From positions 35,745,001 through 35,809,000 of the forward strand of contig CM074855.1 of NCBI GenBank assembly GCA_037501455.1: a stretch of DNA of 64,000 nucleotides. Reading direction: 5' to 3'. This document shows, in pieces, positions 1-11,092 of this stretch; position 1 is the stretch's first letter, and every line of letters begins with the position of its first letter. Made by a program: the position numbers and the translations under genes. Source of the DNA: Lantana camara (Eukaryota; Streptophyta; Magnoliopsida; Lamiales; Verbenaceae). The notes beneath the pieces are model-generated. The model was not told where the DNA came from and ran no database searches. It was given only the letters and a program-made list of their open reading frames with translations.

Positions 1-349
1 ACGGAGGATTCAAGCTCAACCTCCGGTTTATAGACTAGCTCTGAATAAGGTACCGAAAGCGATTCGAGTTGCTCTTCGATTGAAGTATCCGAGCGGGGAG
101 TTGAAGAGCAAGTGGACATAATGGTCATCTGATCACATATCGGAATAATTGAAAGAGGTTTTTGAGCCCGTCGACACTCGAGGTAGCACCCTATTGACCT
201 CCGAAAGGGTCGCGGGTATGAAAGTAGAAGTGTAGGCTGCCAAGTCTTTGAAACCTTGAAAGGCTTGAGCCCTGAAGGATCCTCATGAAATCGAATGCAG
301 TATCTCGAAAGTGAAATTCAGGTAGATCCAGAGCAACATCCTTGGTAGG

Positions 350-606
350 GCTCAAGAGTACAACGAATACAAAATAATTTTACCTAAGAGGGGTGACCGG
401 ATGATCGAGCTCCCTGAAGGTTGCATTGGCGTACACTACCATGTGGTCAACGATGGATTTTGGGTTCCTATTGCCGAGCATGTGCTCGACCTACTAAACA
501 CTCTCAATATAAGTTTGATCTAACTGTTGTCAAATTTTTACGCCATGGTGAATGGTCTTCGAGTATTGTTGAAGTGTCTGGTGTTGGGTTTGATGCCCTT
601 AAAATC
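350..606 (+). pseudogene. Decayed Transposase_28-like retroelement ORF, N-terminal fragment
   Basis: Read from 350 the frame gives a peptide containing LPKRGDRMIELPEGCIGVHY followed by WVPIAEHVLDLLNTLNISLI. This layout (a basic LP.R.D motif, then P-E/P-G and an aromatic/hydrophobic stretch, then a proline and 'LL..L.I' helix) is the one seen in plant 'putative gypsy type transposon' proteins (Transposase_28 family), gag-like ORFs of plant retroelements. An in-frame TAA at 521-523 falls where the homologous ORF around 42.9-43.1 kb keeps a Q in a '.LQLIPNA' type segment, and the same frame stays readable after it to about 606. It is therefore a broken copy. The C-terminal part of a similar ORF appears at 4.38-5.37 kb on the same strand, separated by repeat DNA. 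No host function is implied. Confidence 0.45.
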
Positions 607-3189
607 CAGTTATATTGTAAATATTTTAGATTAATAAAATTGAAGCTTTTGCAAGTTATGAGTATTTTACGTATTTAATAATTAATGAAGTGTGATAGTA
701 TTTTCATACGAAATTTATTTCATAGGAAAAGACCTTAAATGCCAAAAATCACATGTCATTAAAGTTCTAATCGGTATGATAAGAAAATGTTCTTATCAAG
801 CCTATAATGCGTTATATAAGATGACTAGTCTTTCATCATAGGGAAATGGAGTTTCCGATTACAACACATTGATGATTTTCAATGGGATTGGAAACATCGA
901 ACTGGACCACTGAGATTGTTCATTTTATAATACTATCTAAAATAAATAAAATCTCGGGAAGTATTAGACTCTTAATCCTAGAAGTGTTTCGACTTTAGGC
1001 ATGTAATGTTAATCACTGTGATGTACTTAGAAGTGAGGTCTCAATAACGGGTGGCCAAAATACTTTGTACTTTGGTGATTGCATGAAATGTGCTAAGGAG
1101 TAATACTGATCGAGGAATTTGTGGCTTTGTTGGAAGGTTACAAGATATCCTTGAAATAGATTTGCAAAAAGTTCGAATTAAAACTTTGGCAAAAGTACTT
1201 CGTGTGTATGTCACTGAAATTATATGTTGAATGTGTTTCACATACAGAGAATTTGGACTTAAGGCGAATCAAGAAATTTCAGATTGGAAGTGAAAAATAA
1301 ATGATAGTCGTATTAATTTATTTTTCATGGATATCTACACGGAGGAGTAAAATAAGAAATTATTCTACATCGAGAAATTCGTGAATAATTTAATTAATTT
1401 TTTAGTGCAACAATATTTATTTAATGGAATTAAATATTGTTAAACGGTAATCAAATATTATCATGGGATGGCAATAGATTGACCCTTTGGGAGCTAAAAT
1501 TAATTAGTCCTGCAGGTCCCCTTGCAAGCCCCAACGAAGACTAAAGAGAAAATATTAAAAGGAGAGAGGGATATAAATTTTCAAAGTGTTTGAAAATAGC
1601 CAAAAAAATTATTTTAAGAAAATAAATCAAATTTCAAAGAGTTGGAAATGCTCGGAATTTCATTTTGGAGAAAATAAAAAATTTAAAAAAAAAAAAAAAG
1701 TTTTTTGATGACGTGGAAAGTGGCAGCTGTCGTGTCACGCTACGTCAACGAGTCAGGCGCCGCGTAGCGTACCACATGGACAACCAGGATCGCGCCAAGT
1801 CGCGCGGATCAGCGGCCCAAATTGAATTTGGGCGGACCAGTCAAGGGGTCAAGTAACGGGTTAGCGAGTGGGGTCATCGAATAGGGTTGAGTCCAAACTA
1901 GACCGACCCGAACAAGTGGAAGAGTCAGAGATGGACATGTGTCAATTGAGCCAGACCAATTTGAACCGATCGGTTCAACGCTGAACCGGTTTGATGGCTG
2001 AACCGCCCGGTACCTCCTCGTGCCGGCATGTGCCCCACGCGCGCCATGCACATGTAGAACCTTCCGGTGGCGTGTGCTTGACCCGTTTGTCATGTGGTCA
2101 GCGCCGTTGGACTCGTGGTGAGCTGATCTTTGACGTGAAGTTCTCGGATTAGCCGTCAGACCTTAACTTACAAGGCAAAATTGCAAAAATGACCCGGATG
2201 TCGTTTTTTTGGCTATAAATCGGGCCATACAGTGTTATGTTGAACATAAAATGTTTAATGTTTTTAGTATATATTTCGTATCATTTTATACTATTTTTGT
2301 ATCTTATATTGGTAATATTGTCCGTTTTTAGGTACTATTCACTTTAAATCATAAAAATGGAAACTGGCGAGTTTGTAGCATAAACGAGGCATTAAGACAC
2401 AAAACAGACCAAGAAACAGCCCAGGATCACGGCCACTGTGTTTCAGGCGTGAATCCATCACGCCTGCGGAGAAGAAAAGGTTAGGCCCGCGATAAAGATC
2501 CACATCGCGGCCGCAACCAAGTCACGAAGGAATCCTTCAATGGCGCAACGCGCTGCATTCCCAGGATTTCAAGACTCTACCCAATCACGCCCGCAATCAA
2601 AACCAAGAGAAAATCATTGCGCCCGTGATGCAGTACAGAATGACGTATAAGTTGTTGCTTAGACATAATCTTTAGACACACTTCAGATATCTCATTATTC
2701 CGACGCGCAGCAACAGAGAGCAGAAGCTAGTGTTTCTAGTTCAAAGTTCTTGGAGAATTGACGAAGGCTGTGAGGATGGAGACGTTTGATCATGCTTGAG
2801 GAGATACAACCATGAGCTTCGAATTCTTCCAATAAACTCGTAAGTTTTTCTTTAGAACAATTTGAGTTTAATTTATAGTTTATCTTTCATGTTTTTATGA
2901 ATTAATTGTTGGATATTTAGTTTATGAATTAAATGGAATTATTAGTGATTTATTGCTTTATAATTCTGTGGATGGAAGCTATGTGTAAAAGGATGGAGGT
3001 GCTCGAGAGCATGGCTAAGAAGAAGGGTACGACCTCACTCCTGAAGGCGTGCTCGATGCAAAAATAGTTGAGGCCAAGGCGGCGGCCCCAAACATACTCC
3101 AACATAAAACTCCTGAAGCCTTGAAGAAGGGGTTGGGCTAATTTGCCAAAATGGGCCAGCGGGGAATAATTACAGATTATGACAAATTG
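607..3189. repeat. Unclassified repeat-like DNA
   Basis: No supportable gene. The stretch is AT-rich to about 1700 with a run of 14 A near 1686-1699, becomes GC-richer at 1700-2150, then has a TATA-like box (CTATAAAT near 2211) followed by a zone of GC-rich palindromes (2.44-2.64 kb) and another AT-rich tail. The alternation of promoter-like, palindromic and AT-rich parts looks like one or more degraded LTRs inserted into the + strand retroelement ORF, but no intact termini or target-site duplications were found. Confidence 0.35.
2444..2466. repeat. Perfect 9-bp inverted repeat in palindrome zone
   Basis: CAGGCGTGA, 5-base loop ATCCA, then TCACGCCTG. Other inverted repeats follow: GCGAT/ATCGC around 2490-2510, and ATCACG..GCAAT paired with ATTGC..GTGAT around 2585-2632. 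Their clustering resembles the upstream palindrome clusters in the LTRs elsewhere in this window, although the flanking sequence is different. Confidence 0.6.
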
Positions 3190-4344
3190 TTTGATTAATC
3201 CGATTAACCGATTAGTCTAAACTCTCATAATCTGTCATTTGTGTGTAACCCTCTAGATTCATTATTTGACCAGTAGCGACCCTAATTAGCCAATACCCTC
3301 ACTGATTAATTAGTCCAATGATCATACAAACATAGTCTAGCAAAAAGTGTGTGACCGCTAATCAAATAACAAATTAATTCGAAGAACCTTTCAATCAATG
3401 ACGACTTATGAAATACGATCCTCCTACAAACTTATCTTTTGATTGAGATTTAGGGAAAGAGAATAATTACAACCCTAATATTCTCAATCTTAAAGTTAAG
3501 TTTGTTTCATATTCAGTTGATCTCAATCCAAGAAACTCTTTTTTTTTTTTTTTTTTTATCTCAATCCACTGCCTTGGATAAGAACTCGGAGATGGAATAT
3601 GGACAATTCACACAATAAGAGATCTTCTTGCTTCTAGCAAGTGCAAGTACTTTATCGATTCTCATATGCCTCCATGTGCCACTTTTGTAACCCCAACATA
3701 AGTTGTGATTCTGGTGTCTCGGGCGACACCCTTTAGGCCTATACCTAAGATTACTTAATTAGGCCACACAAGATAAGAATGAAATTTCAAGTCTAAGGAT
3801 TAGTTAATCACGTCATCAACCTATGAGACATTTTCTAATTTGGAAGTCTCTATGTCTAGAAGTAGTGACTACCTTTCCCATTTATGAATGTTCTCATGCA
3901 GGATACCTCAGTGTACTCGTTCTAAGTAACGAGCACCTTTTTGTATTGCTTACGCATCAACCGTGCACTTTACACCCCATGAAACAGGATGATTTCTTCT
4001 TAAGGACGCAATCCCACAAGCAAGCCTCCAGTGAGCCTAGCTGATACTCTCACTGTTCGTTGAGCTCATCGTCTTGGAGTGGTTTCTAATCTAACTTATT
4101 TATATAGGGCTTGTTTCATGATTTATTTCTCCTAAATGACTAAGACCCAAAAGTTCAATGGATCAAGGGAGTTCTAATACATGTACATATAATTATAGAC
4201 ATACAAAACATACAAGAGCATATAAAGAAGTGATTACCTATGGTAAAATCATTTCATTTATTATTCAAAGATTGTCTATGATTTGCAAAGAAATATATAA
4301 AGCAGACTTATATAATGTCGACTTTCAAGGCACTATTCCTTACA
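3190..4344 (+). repeat. Truncated LTR, family B
   Basis: The block is clearly homologous to the second half of the solo LTR at 43669-45601: both contain, in the same order, a 'GTGTGTAACCCTCTAG'-like box, 'AGTGACCCTAATTA', 'ACCATAGTCTAG', 'TTTGATCTCAATCCAAGAAA', 'CACAATAAGAGATC', 'GGCGACACCCTTTA' and a terminal 'GGCACTATTCCT(T/A)ACA'. The 3' end at 4344 matches the LTR end; the first ~800 bp of the family are missing. A long T-run (from about 3538) interrupts the homology. It is more diverged than the solo copy and probably older. Confidence 0.7.
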
Positions 4345-4379
4345 CTCACAACATGTTGGCTTAGAAGTCCCTAACTATA

Positions 4380-5367
4380 TTCCTTGATCCAAACTGAGGT
4401 CAACCACCATGCAAAGTGGAAGATCCCTGATGATGAGATCGAGGTCCAGGCAGTTATGAGGGTATTAGGTAAGTTTCTTAATTGGTAATAACTCTTTCAG
4501 CTCGAATGTGTATACTCACAACTTCGTTCAATTTTCAACTCATACAAGACCTATTCCACATAGCCCGGCACAGCCATCTCTATCACGATTCAAGGGAGCG
4601 ATTCAATGAGGAAATGGTAGAAGTTCTTGATGCAACGAGCTAGAGGGAGAAGACAAACAAGGTGAAACTGAAGTTGGAAGCGGTCGAGGAAAAACTGAGG
4701 GAGTAGGAGGAGCTCGACAATTAGTTGGTTGAACTGATTGAAAAGTTCTCTGAGGCAGAGGAGTTTTTGAAGAAGTCAAATGAGAAAATCAGAAAGGTGC
4801 TGGAGTATGAGAAGAATACATATAATTGAGGGATCCGCATTGGCGAGAAACGGGGAGCGAAGAGAGTGATCAAACAATGCATGTCCGGAATGAAAGATAT
4901 AGTCCCTATGTTCGTACACTATGGGGCCTACAAGTTTATGAAGTCTCGACTTACGACAAAGCTTCCGCGATCAAGGGAATCGATGATTTGAAGAAGGGGT
5001 TTGAATTGTGCCTTACCCAAGTTAACAAGGCTACCTACCAATCGATTATAACCCGAAGAAGATCGAGTTGCTATGCCCAGATTTGCATCCCAAAAACTCC
5101 AATCAAGCACCCCCGGCTGGTGAGTCTAATTGGAGCAAAGAGCAATTTGGCTTTGCGATCAACTTAGCCCAAGCCCAATATATGAGAGCTCTCGAGAAAG
5201 TGGGCAAGATACCCATCGATGTGGGTGTGGAAGGGTCATTTGAGTTCGAAAATCTACTATCGAAGGAGCAACCGCCGCCTAGTTCGACCTTCCGGTCCAG
5301 TGACCAAGTCCGCCTTGATGCCAGTGAATTTGCCTTTTGTTTTTGCTGCTTTTATTTTAGGTTGTAG
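4380..5367 (+). pseudogene. Decayed Transposase_28-like retroelement ORF, coiled-coil and C-terminal part
   Basis: Several frames on + read through pieces of one ancestral protein: a first exon-like piece ending in ...VMRVL at a GTAAGT donor (about 4470), a heptad-rich acidic/basic stretch (about 4600-4800, many E, K, L) typical of the coiled coil of these ORFs, then a segment containing KKGFELCLTQVNKA and LLCPDLHPKNSNQAPP near 4990-5120. In the family the coiled coil is followed by 'F..G...C..Q....YP.(I/L)D...L.P', which these pieces match. Stops and small indels divide the frame. The context is TE debris; it is not a host gene. Confidence 0.5.
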
Positions 5368-5699
5368 ATAGGCCATTAGGACCTTATTTTGTAATAGACT
5401 GTAAGCCCAGGGAACTTTTTATTGGGGCTCGAGCCCCCCATTTTTAAGTTGTAATGAATTTTCTTCTTATCCCACTGTCGTGTTCGAATTAGCATAGTTC
5501 GATTTAATACTTTCATATTTAAGGATTGAATTCTTATTTAACTCAAATGGGTGGGTAGCGAGGGCACTGATTTCTCGTTTGAGCATGATAAAATATCGAA
5601 TGCTAAGTACTCAAATTTCGATGAAATTCGAGATAAAGTAATTTGATTAAGAGAAGTCGCCACAATGGATTTTATTGATGATTCGAGTACAAGTATACT

Positions 5700-5941
5700 T
5701 ACATATTTCAAATCATTACTAAATATAAAACTTCTTTAAGTTGTGGACATTCAGTGATTGACGCAATGAAGTTTCATTAAGCCCTTCGAGATGGTAAGAT
5801 CGATTCTTTCCCAGTTTGGTAACCCGATATGGGCCTTCCCAATTGCAATCCAACTTTCCGATATGTCTTGTGACCTTGACCTTGTTTAAGACTAAATCGT
5901 CATTTTTGTTGTAACTTCGAGCGATTGACGCTCGGTACTGC
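5700..5941 (-). pseudogene. Integrase C-terminus of a Tat-like Ty3-gypsy element, left part of a split copy
   Basis: The minus strand carries an uninterrupted stretch with NKNDDLVLNKVKVTRHIGKL then NWEGPYRVTKLGKNRSYHLE. 'GDLVLRK..' followed by 'L...WEGPY.V' is the C-terminal SH3-like/GPY module of Ty3-gypsy integrase. Reading is cut exactly at the CACTA terminus at 5942; the same element resumes on the other side at 11093 with RNase H sequence, so an internal part of RNase H-integrase was lost before or during CACTA insertion. The frame is open over this piece. Confidence 0.7.
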
Positions 5942-5954
5942 CACTACAAGAAAA

Positions 5955-6262
5955 CAAGCGAATTCCGAGGGAATTCCCCAAATTAATTTCCGAGGGAATA
6001 TTCCCTCGAAAATCCCTCGAAAATGTTAGCGCCAAGTTTTCCGAGGGATTTCCAAGGGAAAAGTCCCTCGAAAAATTAAAACTTATTTAAGTTTTAAATT
6101 AAAATAAGTTTCCGAGGGACTTCTGAGGAAAAATTCACTCGGAAAATTAAAACTTATTAATTTTTAAACTAAAATTATTTTTCGAGGGATTTCCGAGGGA
6201 ATAATTCCCTCGGAAATGTTCACATATTTAAATCTTAAATTTTCCGAGGGAATTTCCCTCGG
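5955..6262. repeat. CACTA subterminal repeats, left
   Basis: At least eight copies of a dyad-like motif built on CCGAGGGAATTCCC and its complement in both orientations over 300 bp, alternating with AT-rich spacers. They match the right subterminal zone and are the expected transposase-binding array. Confidence 0.8.
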
Positions 6263-6293
6263 AATTGTCTGCCAGTAGATTGCTCTCTCAATT

Positions 6294-6479
6294 TGCAGAT
6301 CTGGTGCAACTTCTGGCCTTCTCTTGTGTTAAGCATCTTGTTTCAGGTGAATCAACACCCTCTTCCTTTTCTTTTTCTTGTTCAAGTCATTTCTGTTCTT
6401 TATGAACTTTATATTTCACAAAAGGTAGTGTTTAGTCCTTTTGACATGTTTTATTCTACTAATGAATGTTGATGTCAGA
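6294..6479 (+). repeat. ~185-bp direct repeat, copy 1, inside the CACTA
   Basis: Begins GCAGATCTGGTGCAACTTCT and ends GAATGTTGATGT; nearly the same sequence follows the solo LTR from 9648 to about 9830. Before the LTR inserted, the two copies were adjacent, so this is an ancestral tandem duplication whose junction was the LTR target site. Confidence 0.75.
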
Positions 6480-7168
6480 TGTAGCACCCCGGACACGTGG
6501 AGGTGCCACACCCCCGCACTATAGGTCAATCCACATACGAAATGGGCGATCCGTGCATGAACCAACCTACAGCGAACGGGTGACAATGCGATAATTCAAT
6601 AGGCTAGGCGGGATCACTACTAAATGTAACAAAATAAAGCGGAAGCATAAACTATTATTACCAACCATTTCCATTTTCCAATAAATATATTCTAAAATTA
6701 CATATCAATACATTATCATCTTCAACTAACAATAACAATAATAATTAAATGCACGAACCACGAATGACACGACTACATGAACTGGACTCGACTCGACCCA
6801 CTCCCGCCTAGCATGCGCCTGTAGTAACCTGAAAGGTGGAGGTGTCAGTCTGTGAAGACCGAGTGAGGGGTTTAAATACATATTAGCGCAGATACATGCA
6901 CGTCATATTCTCGGGTAAAGATTTATAAAAGATAAATATAGGAGTTCAATATCAATTTAGCTTCGCCCGAGAATACAACGGTCAATATTAATTACTTGTT
7001 CCTTTTCATGCAATCAATAAACATGCTTACTTGTTTGTTAATCATTAGGTGACCACACAATTCAATTCTCGTACAATCATGCAGTAGTGTAATCATATAA
7101 CACGTTCATGGAATGGAGTGCATGCAATCACTACATGGCTGGCGTGTAACATGGTAGGGTTATTTCTC

Positions 7169-7562
7169 CTGTGGTTGGACGGACAACCACCAGCTTTAAA
7201 AACCAGCCCAGCGCCCTCCCTAAGGAGAACCTGGCCAGGAGAACACGGGTACACGATAGGTCTTTGTTCTTCTTGTGGTTGGACGGACAACCACCAGCCC
7301 GAAGACCAGCCCAGCGCCCTCACTAGGGAGAACCTGGCCAAGAGAACACACGATCACGATACGGTATTGTTCTTCCTGTGATTGGACGGACAATCACCAG
7401 CCCGAAGACCAGCCCAGCGCCCTCCCTAAGGAGAACCTGGCCAGGAGAACACAGGTACACGGTGGGGTATTGTTCTTCCTGTGGTTGGACGGACAACCAC
7501 CAGCCCAAAGACCAGCCCAGCGCCCTCCCTAAGGAGAACCTGGCCAGGAGAACACAGGTACA
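7169..7562 (-). repeat. Four-copy tandem repeat, ~103-bp unit, each with a hairpin
   Basis: Units start near 7171, 7275, 7378 and 7481 (spacing 104, 103, 103). Each carries GTGGTTG-GACGGA-CAACCAC, a 7-bp-arm hairpin, followed by a conserved 'CAGCGCCCTC' and 'GAACCTGGCCA' box. Unit 3 reads GTGATTG-GACGGA-CAATCAC: both arms changed together and pairing is kept. The array lies downstream of the LTR TATA box, where other families carry a single hairpin pair. Confidence 0.9.
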
Positions 7563-8609
7563 TGCTTTCATGACATGACATGCTTGATTGGGTGCACACT
7601 AACATGACCTACTTGCTTGATTCATGAACAATAACATGCTTGGAATAATAAGAGCTTTCAGGAAATTATAAATATAAATACCTTTGGGCCAAAAACCACG
7701 TAAAGGTTATACGGGTTCTATATAACTAGAAATTAAACCTCACCTGACAGGCGACACATGACTCGTGAATGCGTGAACGTGCTCATGATCCACAATCTCC
7801 ACCCTGGAGAATAACTGGACAAGAAATGGGAACATACAAGCATTCGTGAGACAATACTCGACAATGGTACCAAATATGACGCACGGCGCAACCATGAACA
7901 TATTCTTGTATGAAATAAACGTATACTTGCACATACCGATCATATAGATACTTATAAATGGAATGGAACAATTTACAAGAAGACAAATAATTTCACGGAG
8001 ATCACGTATTTAAGGCATGCAATCATACCAATTCGTTATACATAAAGCATGGAGTTAACAATTAAGTTTAAGTAAGCAAAGACCATAAATGTCAAATAAC
8101 CATATAATCATCAAATATTCAAGTATTCCAATCATATAAATCGCATACGGGAGCCGAGAGAGTGAAAGGAATGCGAGAAAAGAGGTTTTGGCAAAGTTTG
8201 GCAAAAGTTGACAGTTTTCGGAAATGTACAAGCTGTAGGAAAACTGGAATATCTTGAGTTATAGAATTTGGAATTGGGTTTTGTTTGTTGGATAGAAAAC
8301 TAGACAAATACACCTTTCCGAAGATATATGGCTCGTATTCTAATTCAATGTGAGGAGAAAATGGCGTAAGCTCGAAGTTGAGTGAATGCAGATTTTCGGT
8401 AGAGTGGCGACACCAGATTAAAATGGATATATCTCATAAACCAGAAATGATATTGAGGTGATTCCAATTGGAGAATACTTTAGACTCAATGTAGTTTCTA
8501 CAGTTCGAAATTCAGGTCAATCCGAGTACGTTTGAGGGGTAAACGGTCATTTAGAACGAATGACATAAATGCAGAGTTGGCTGTGTGATTTTCTGTAACA
8601 GTGCTGAAG

Positions 8610-8740
8610 ACGGGAACGGCCGTTCCGGCTTTAGGCCAAAATGGGAAGGGCCGTTCCCAGCCTCGCTGGCCAAAACATTCGAAGGATGGGAACGGCCGTT
8701 CCGGGAAATCAAAGGGGACGGGAAGGGCCGTTCCCGTTGA
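8610..8740 (-). repeat. GC-rich palindrome cluster in the LTR upstream region
   Basis: Four copies of a palindrome based on GGGAACGGCCGTTCC (about 8612, 8643, 8690, 8718), two perfect at the core and two with A-to-A/G changes giving GGGAAGGGCCGTTCCC. Their place, about 0.9-1.0 kb upstream of the TATA box, is the same as that of unrelated palindromes in the other LTR families here. Confidence 0.8.
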
Positions 8741-9647
8741 GCAGAAAGCTCAAAACAGAGCAGAAAACAGGGGAGCTCTCGGAAATGATCAACAAAGCAA
8801 CAAGAATTCCAATTTGATCAACAAAGCTATTAATTTCTGGAAATATGATGCATCCATGTTCAAGAAATGATAATATAACACTTAAACAAGAAAACCATGC
8901 AATACTACCAAGATTTCCAAGTTTCATGCTCAAGCTCCTATTGATCATTCAAGCTCAAATATTCAAGAATTTTATAAATAAATCATGCCATAACTTAACC
9001 TAGGATCACATAATCATGCTTCCATCTTCCATTCATCCATCTAGCATATAAATCCCAAACCCTAGCTATCTCAAAAATGATCAAGAATCACATATATACC
9101 TTGAAAGGAAGAAAGAAAGAGATGAGATGAGATGATGATGCTTCAAAGCTCCTAATTCCTTCATGATCATGACTTGAAAGGATGAAATCTCCCTTTTCCT
9201 CCTTGGGGTTTGGCTCGGTAGAAAGGAGCAAAATGGATGATGATTCTTGATGAATGAAAATGATGATTGTGAAAGAGATGCATATATCGATATTTTTGGG
9301 GAAATATGTAATAATTATGATTAAATCCTCCAACTACATAAGTCATGCAATTGAGGATACAAGGTTTGGAAAATGACCAATCTAGTCCTCAATGGTTATC
9401 ATGCAATTTAATCCTCTAATTTGTGTAAATGAACAATTAGGGACAATTATGCAAATTATACACTTTGGACAATTAATTCATGTGAGAATTAAATCCTATT
9501 TATACAAGAATTCTCAAATGAAAGGAATTTCATATAATTTCTATAACACATATAAATTAAATAAACGAAAATAATAAAATAAAGTCCTAACGCTCGAAAC
9601 CCACACGTGTCGAGCGTACCTGACTGTCTGAAAATCGGGGCGTTACA

Positions 9648-9830
9648 TCAGATCTGGTGCAACTTCTGGCCTTCTCTTGTGTTAAGCATCTTGTTTCAGG
9701 TGAATCAACACCCTCTTCTTTTTTTTCTTCTTCTTCAATTCATTTTTGTTCTTTATGAACTTTATATTTACACAAAAGGTAGTGTTTAGTCCTTTTGACA
9801 TGTTTTATTCTACTATTGAATGTTGATGCA
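9648..9830 (+). repeat. ~185-bp direct repeat, copy 2, inside the CACTA
   Basis: Second copy of the 6294-6479 sequence. It diverges from copy 1 mainly in a T/C-rich run and a few substitutions. It continues into unique CACTA interior at about 9830. Confidence 0.75.
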
Positions 9831-10739
9831 GTCCAATTCTGTGAAAGATATAATTCTACTACTTTACAGCATAAGAAATTATATGTTAAATACTGTGTCA
9901 TCTAAATATGTTATATATTAAAAAAATCAAATTACTTACAATTAAAAGAATATTTTGTCAATTTTGTAGATTCAAGGGTGTAAATTGCACCTGACTAGAC
10001 TACCCATTGTAACTTGCGATTGTGTTTGTAAAACTCAAATGATGGTAGATGAGAAATATTTTCAATTTAGCTTCAAGTCAACTCTTGGGTAATTTCTTTA
10101 TAAATTGATAACACTAACATATAGAAGTCTACTTTTTGTAATTAAGGATCATGACTACTACTTATATGATGATTCACCTGCAGTTGTTGGTTGTATAACA
10201 TAATGTGTTGCATTCTACATTGCGTATAGGAAACACACCCAATTCAATGTTGCAGAAAAAAATCGATTCTGTTTTCTTTATGATATCGGAGAGGTTGATC
10301 AAATATGCACAAGAGGATACTTCGTTAGAGAATTAAACTTTTGTGACCTTTGTTTTTGGACAGGAATTCAAGAATCCAAGAAGTAGAGGATTTGCAGGCT
10401 CTCATTAATAAAAAATTTCCAGAGATTAAACAATGAAGATAAAGAAGACAACCAATTGTGATCATGTTTCTTGAACAATGTATATGGATAATTTTGTTAT
10501 TTCAATAGATAATCTTTATCATTTTTGTAAGAATAGATAATTTTTTGCTTTATCTTTTTGTTTAATCAACATTGTACATTTATCATATTTATATTTTAAA
10601 ATTTTGGATTTGATATATAGTTATATTTTGGATTATAAATATATTTTTCATAATAGGTACAATAATGATCTAAAAAATAATAATAAATTTTATTTATAAA
10701 ATATTAACGGAAAAATCAAAATTTGACAAAATCACTTAT
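9831..10739. other. CACTA interior without coding signal
   Basis: AT-rich DNA with short open stretches only; no transposase motif was recognised on either strand. It probably derives from the autonomous parent, but I cannot show it. Confidence 0.5.
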
Positions 10740-11075
10740 AAGATTCCGAGGGAATGGTTCCTCGGAATTCCCTCGGAAAATAAAATTTCACAAAATGGAA
10801 AACTAAATTCTGAGGGAAAATTCCCTCGGAAAATAAAATTCAACAAAATTGAAAAACAAGATTCAAACTGAAAATTCCCTCAGAAAATCCCTTGGGACTA
10901 TATTCCGAGGGAATAATATTGCCGAGTGAATTCCGAGGGAATCCTCAGGGAAATAAATATTGAAATTTTCCCTTGGTCTGAGGGAATTCCCTTAGAAAAT
11001 TTACCCTCGGAACCAATTCCGATGAGGCTTTTTCCGTGGGAATGATTTTCCTCGTAATTCCCTCGAAATTCACCT
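10740..11075. repeat. CACTA subterminal repeats, right
   Basis: A second cluster of CCGAGGGAAT/ATTCCCTCGG motifs, including several decayed ones (for example TCTGAGGGAA), mirroring the left end. Confidence 0.8.
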
Positions 11076-11092
11076 GTTTTCTTGTAGTGTGG

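Larger units (their letters stand above)
6480..9647 (-). mobile_element. Solo LTR, Tekay-like family A (3168 bp)
   Basis: On + it starts TGTAGCACCCC and ends GGGGCGTTACA (TG...CA), and is bounded by identical 5-bp duplications TCAGA at 6475-6479 and 9648-9652. The orientation is minus, because the homologous LARD LTRs (21933-31501) are placed by their PBS and PPT. Seen on the minus strand it has a palindrome cluster (8610-8740), a TATA box (about 7718-7725) and a four-unit tandem array (7169-7562). No internal domain is present, so LTR-LTR recombination removed the rest of the element. Sequence homology to the LARD LTR is clear over several blocks but diverged. Confidence 0.9.
5942..11089. 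mobile_element. Non-autonomous CACTA (En/Spm) transposon containing a nested solo LTR
   Basis: Both ends start CACTACAAGAAAACA as inverted copies (5942 inward; 11089 inward on the other strand), and the inverted match runs about 33 bp with few mismatches. Internal to each end are many copies of a CCGAGGGAA/TTCCCTCGG subterminal motif, the usual arrangement for CACTA transposase binding. The flanking triplets are TGC and TGG, an imperfect 3-bp target-site duplication. No transposase ORF is visible in the ~2 kb that remain once the solo LTR is removed, so the element depended on another copy. It lies inside a Tat-like gypsy element. Confidence 0.85.

Noticed and set aside
4826..5167. 113-codon ORF as an independent gene
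   Set aside because: It reads the Transposase_28-like remnant partly out of frame; neighbouring frames complete the motif.
7169..7562. CRISPR-like array
   Set aside because: The whole ~103-bp unit is repeated, there are no variable spacers, and it lies in a plant LTR.
7118..7578. Overlapping ORFs on both strands over 7.1-7.6 kb
   Set aside because: They come from the ~103-bp tandem units inside a solo LTR; protein repeats merely reflect DNA repeats, and no start or codon signal is convincing.
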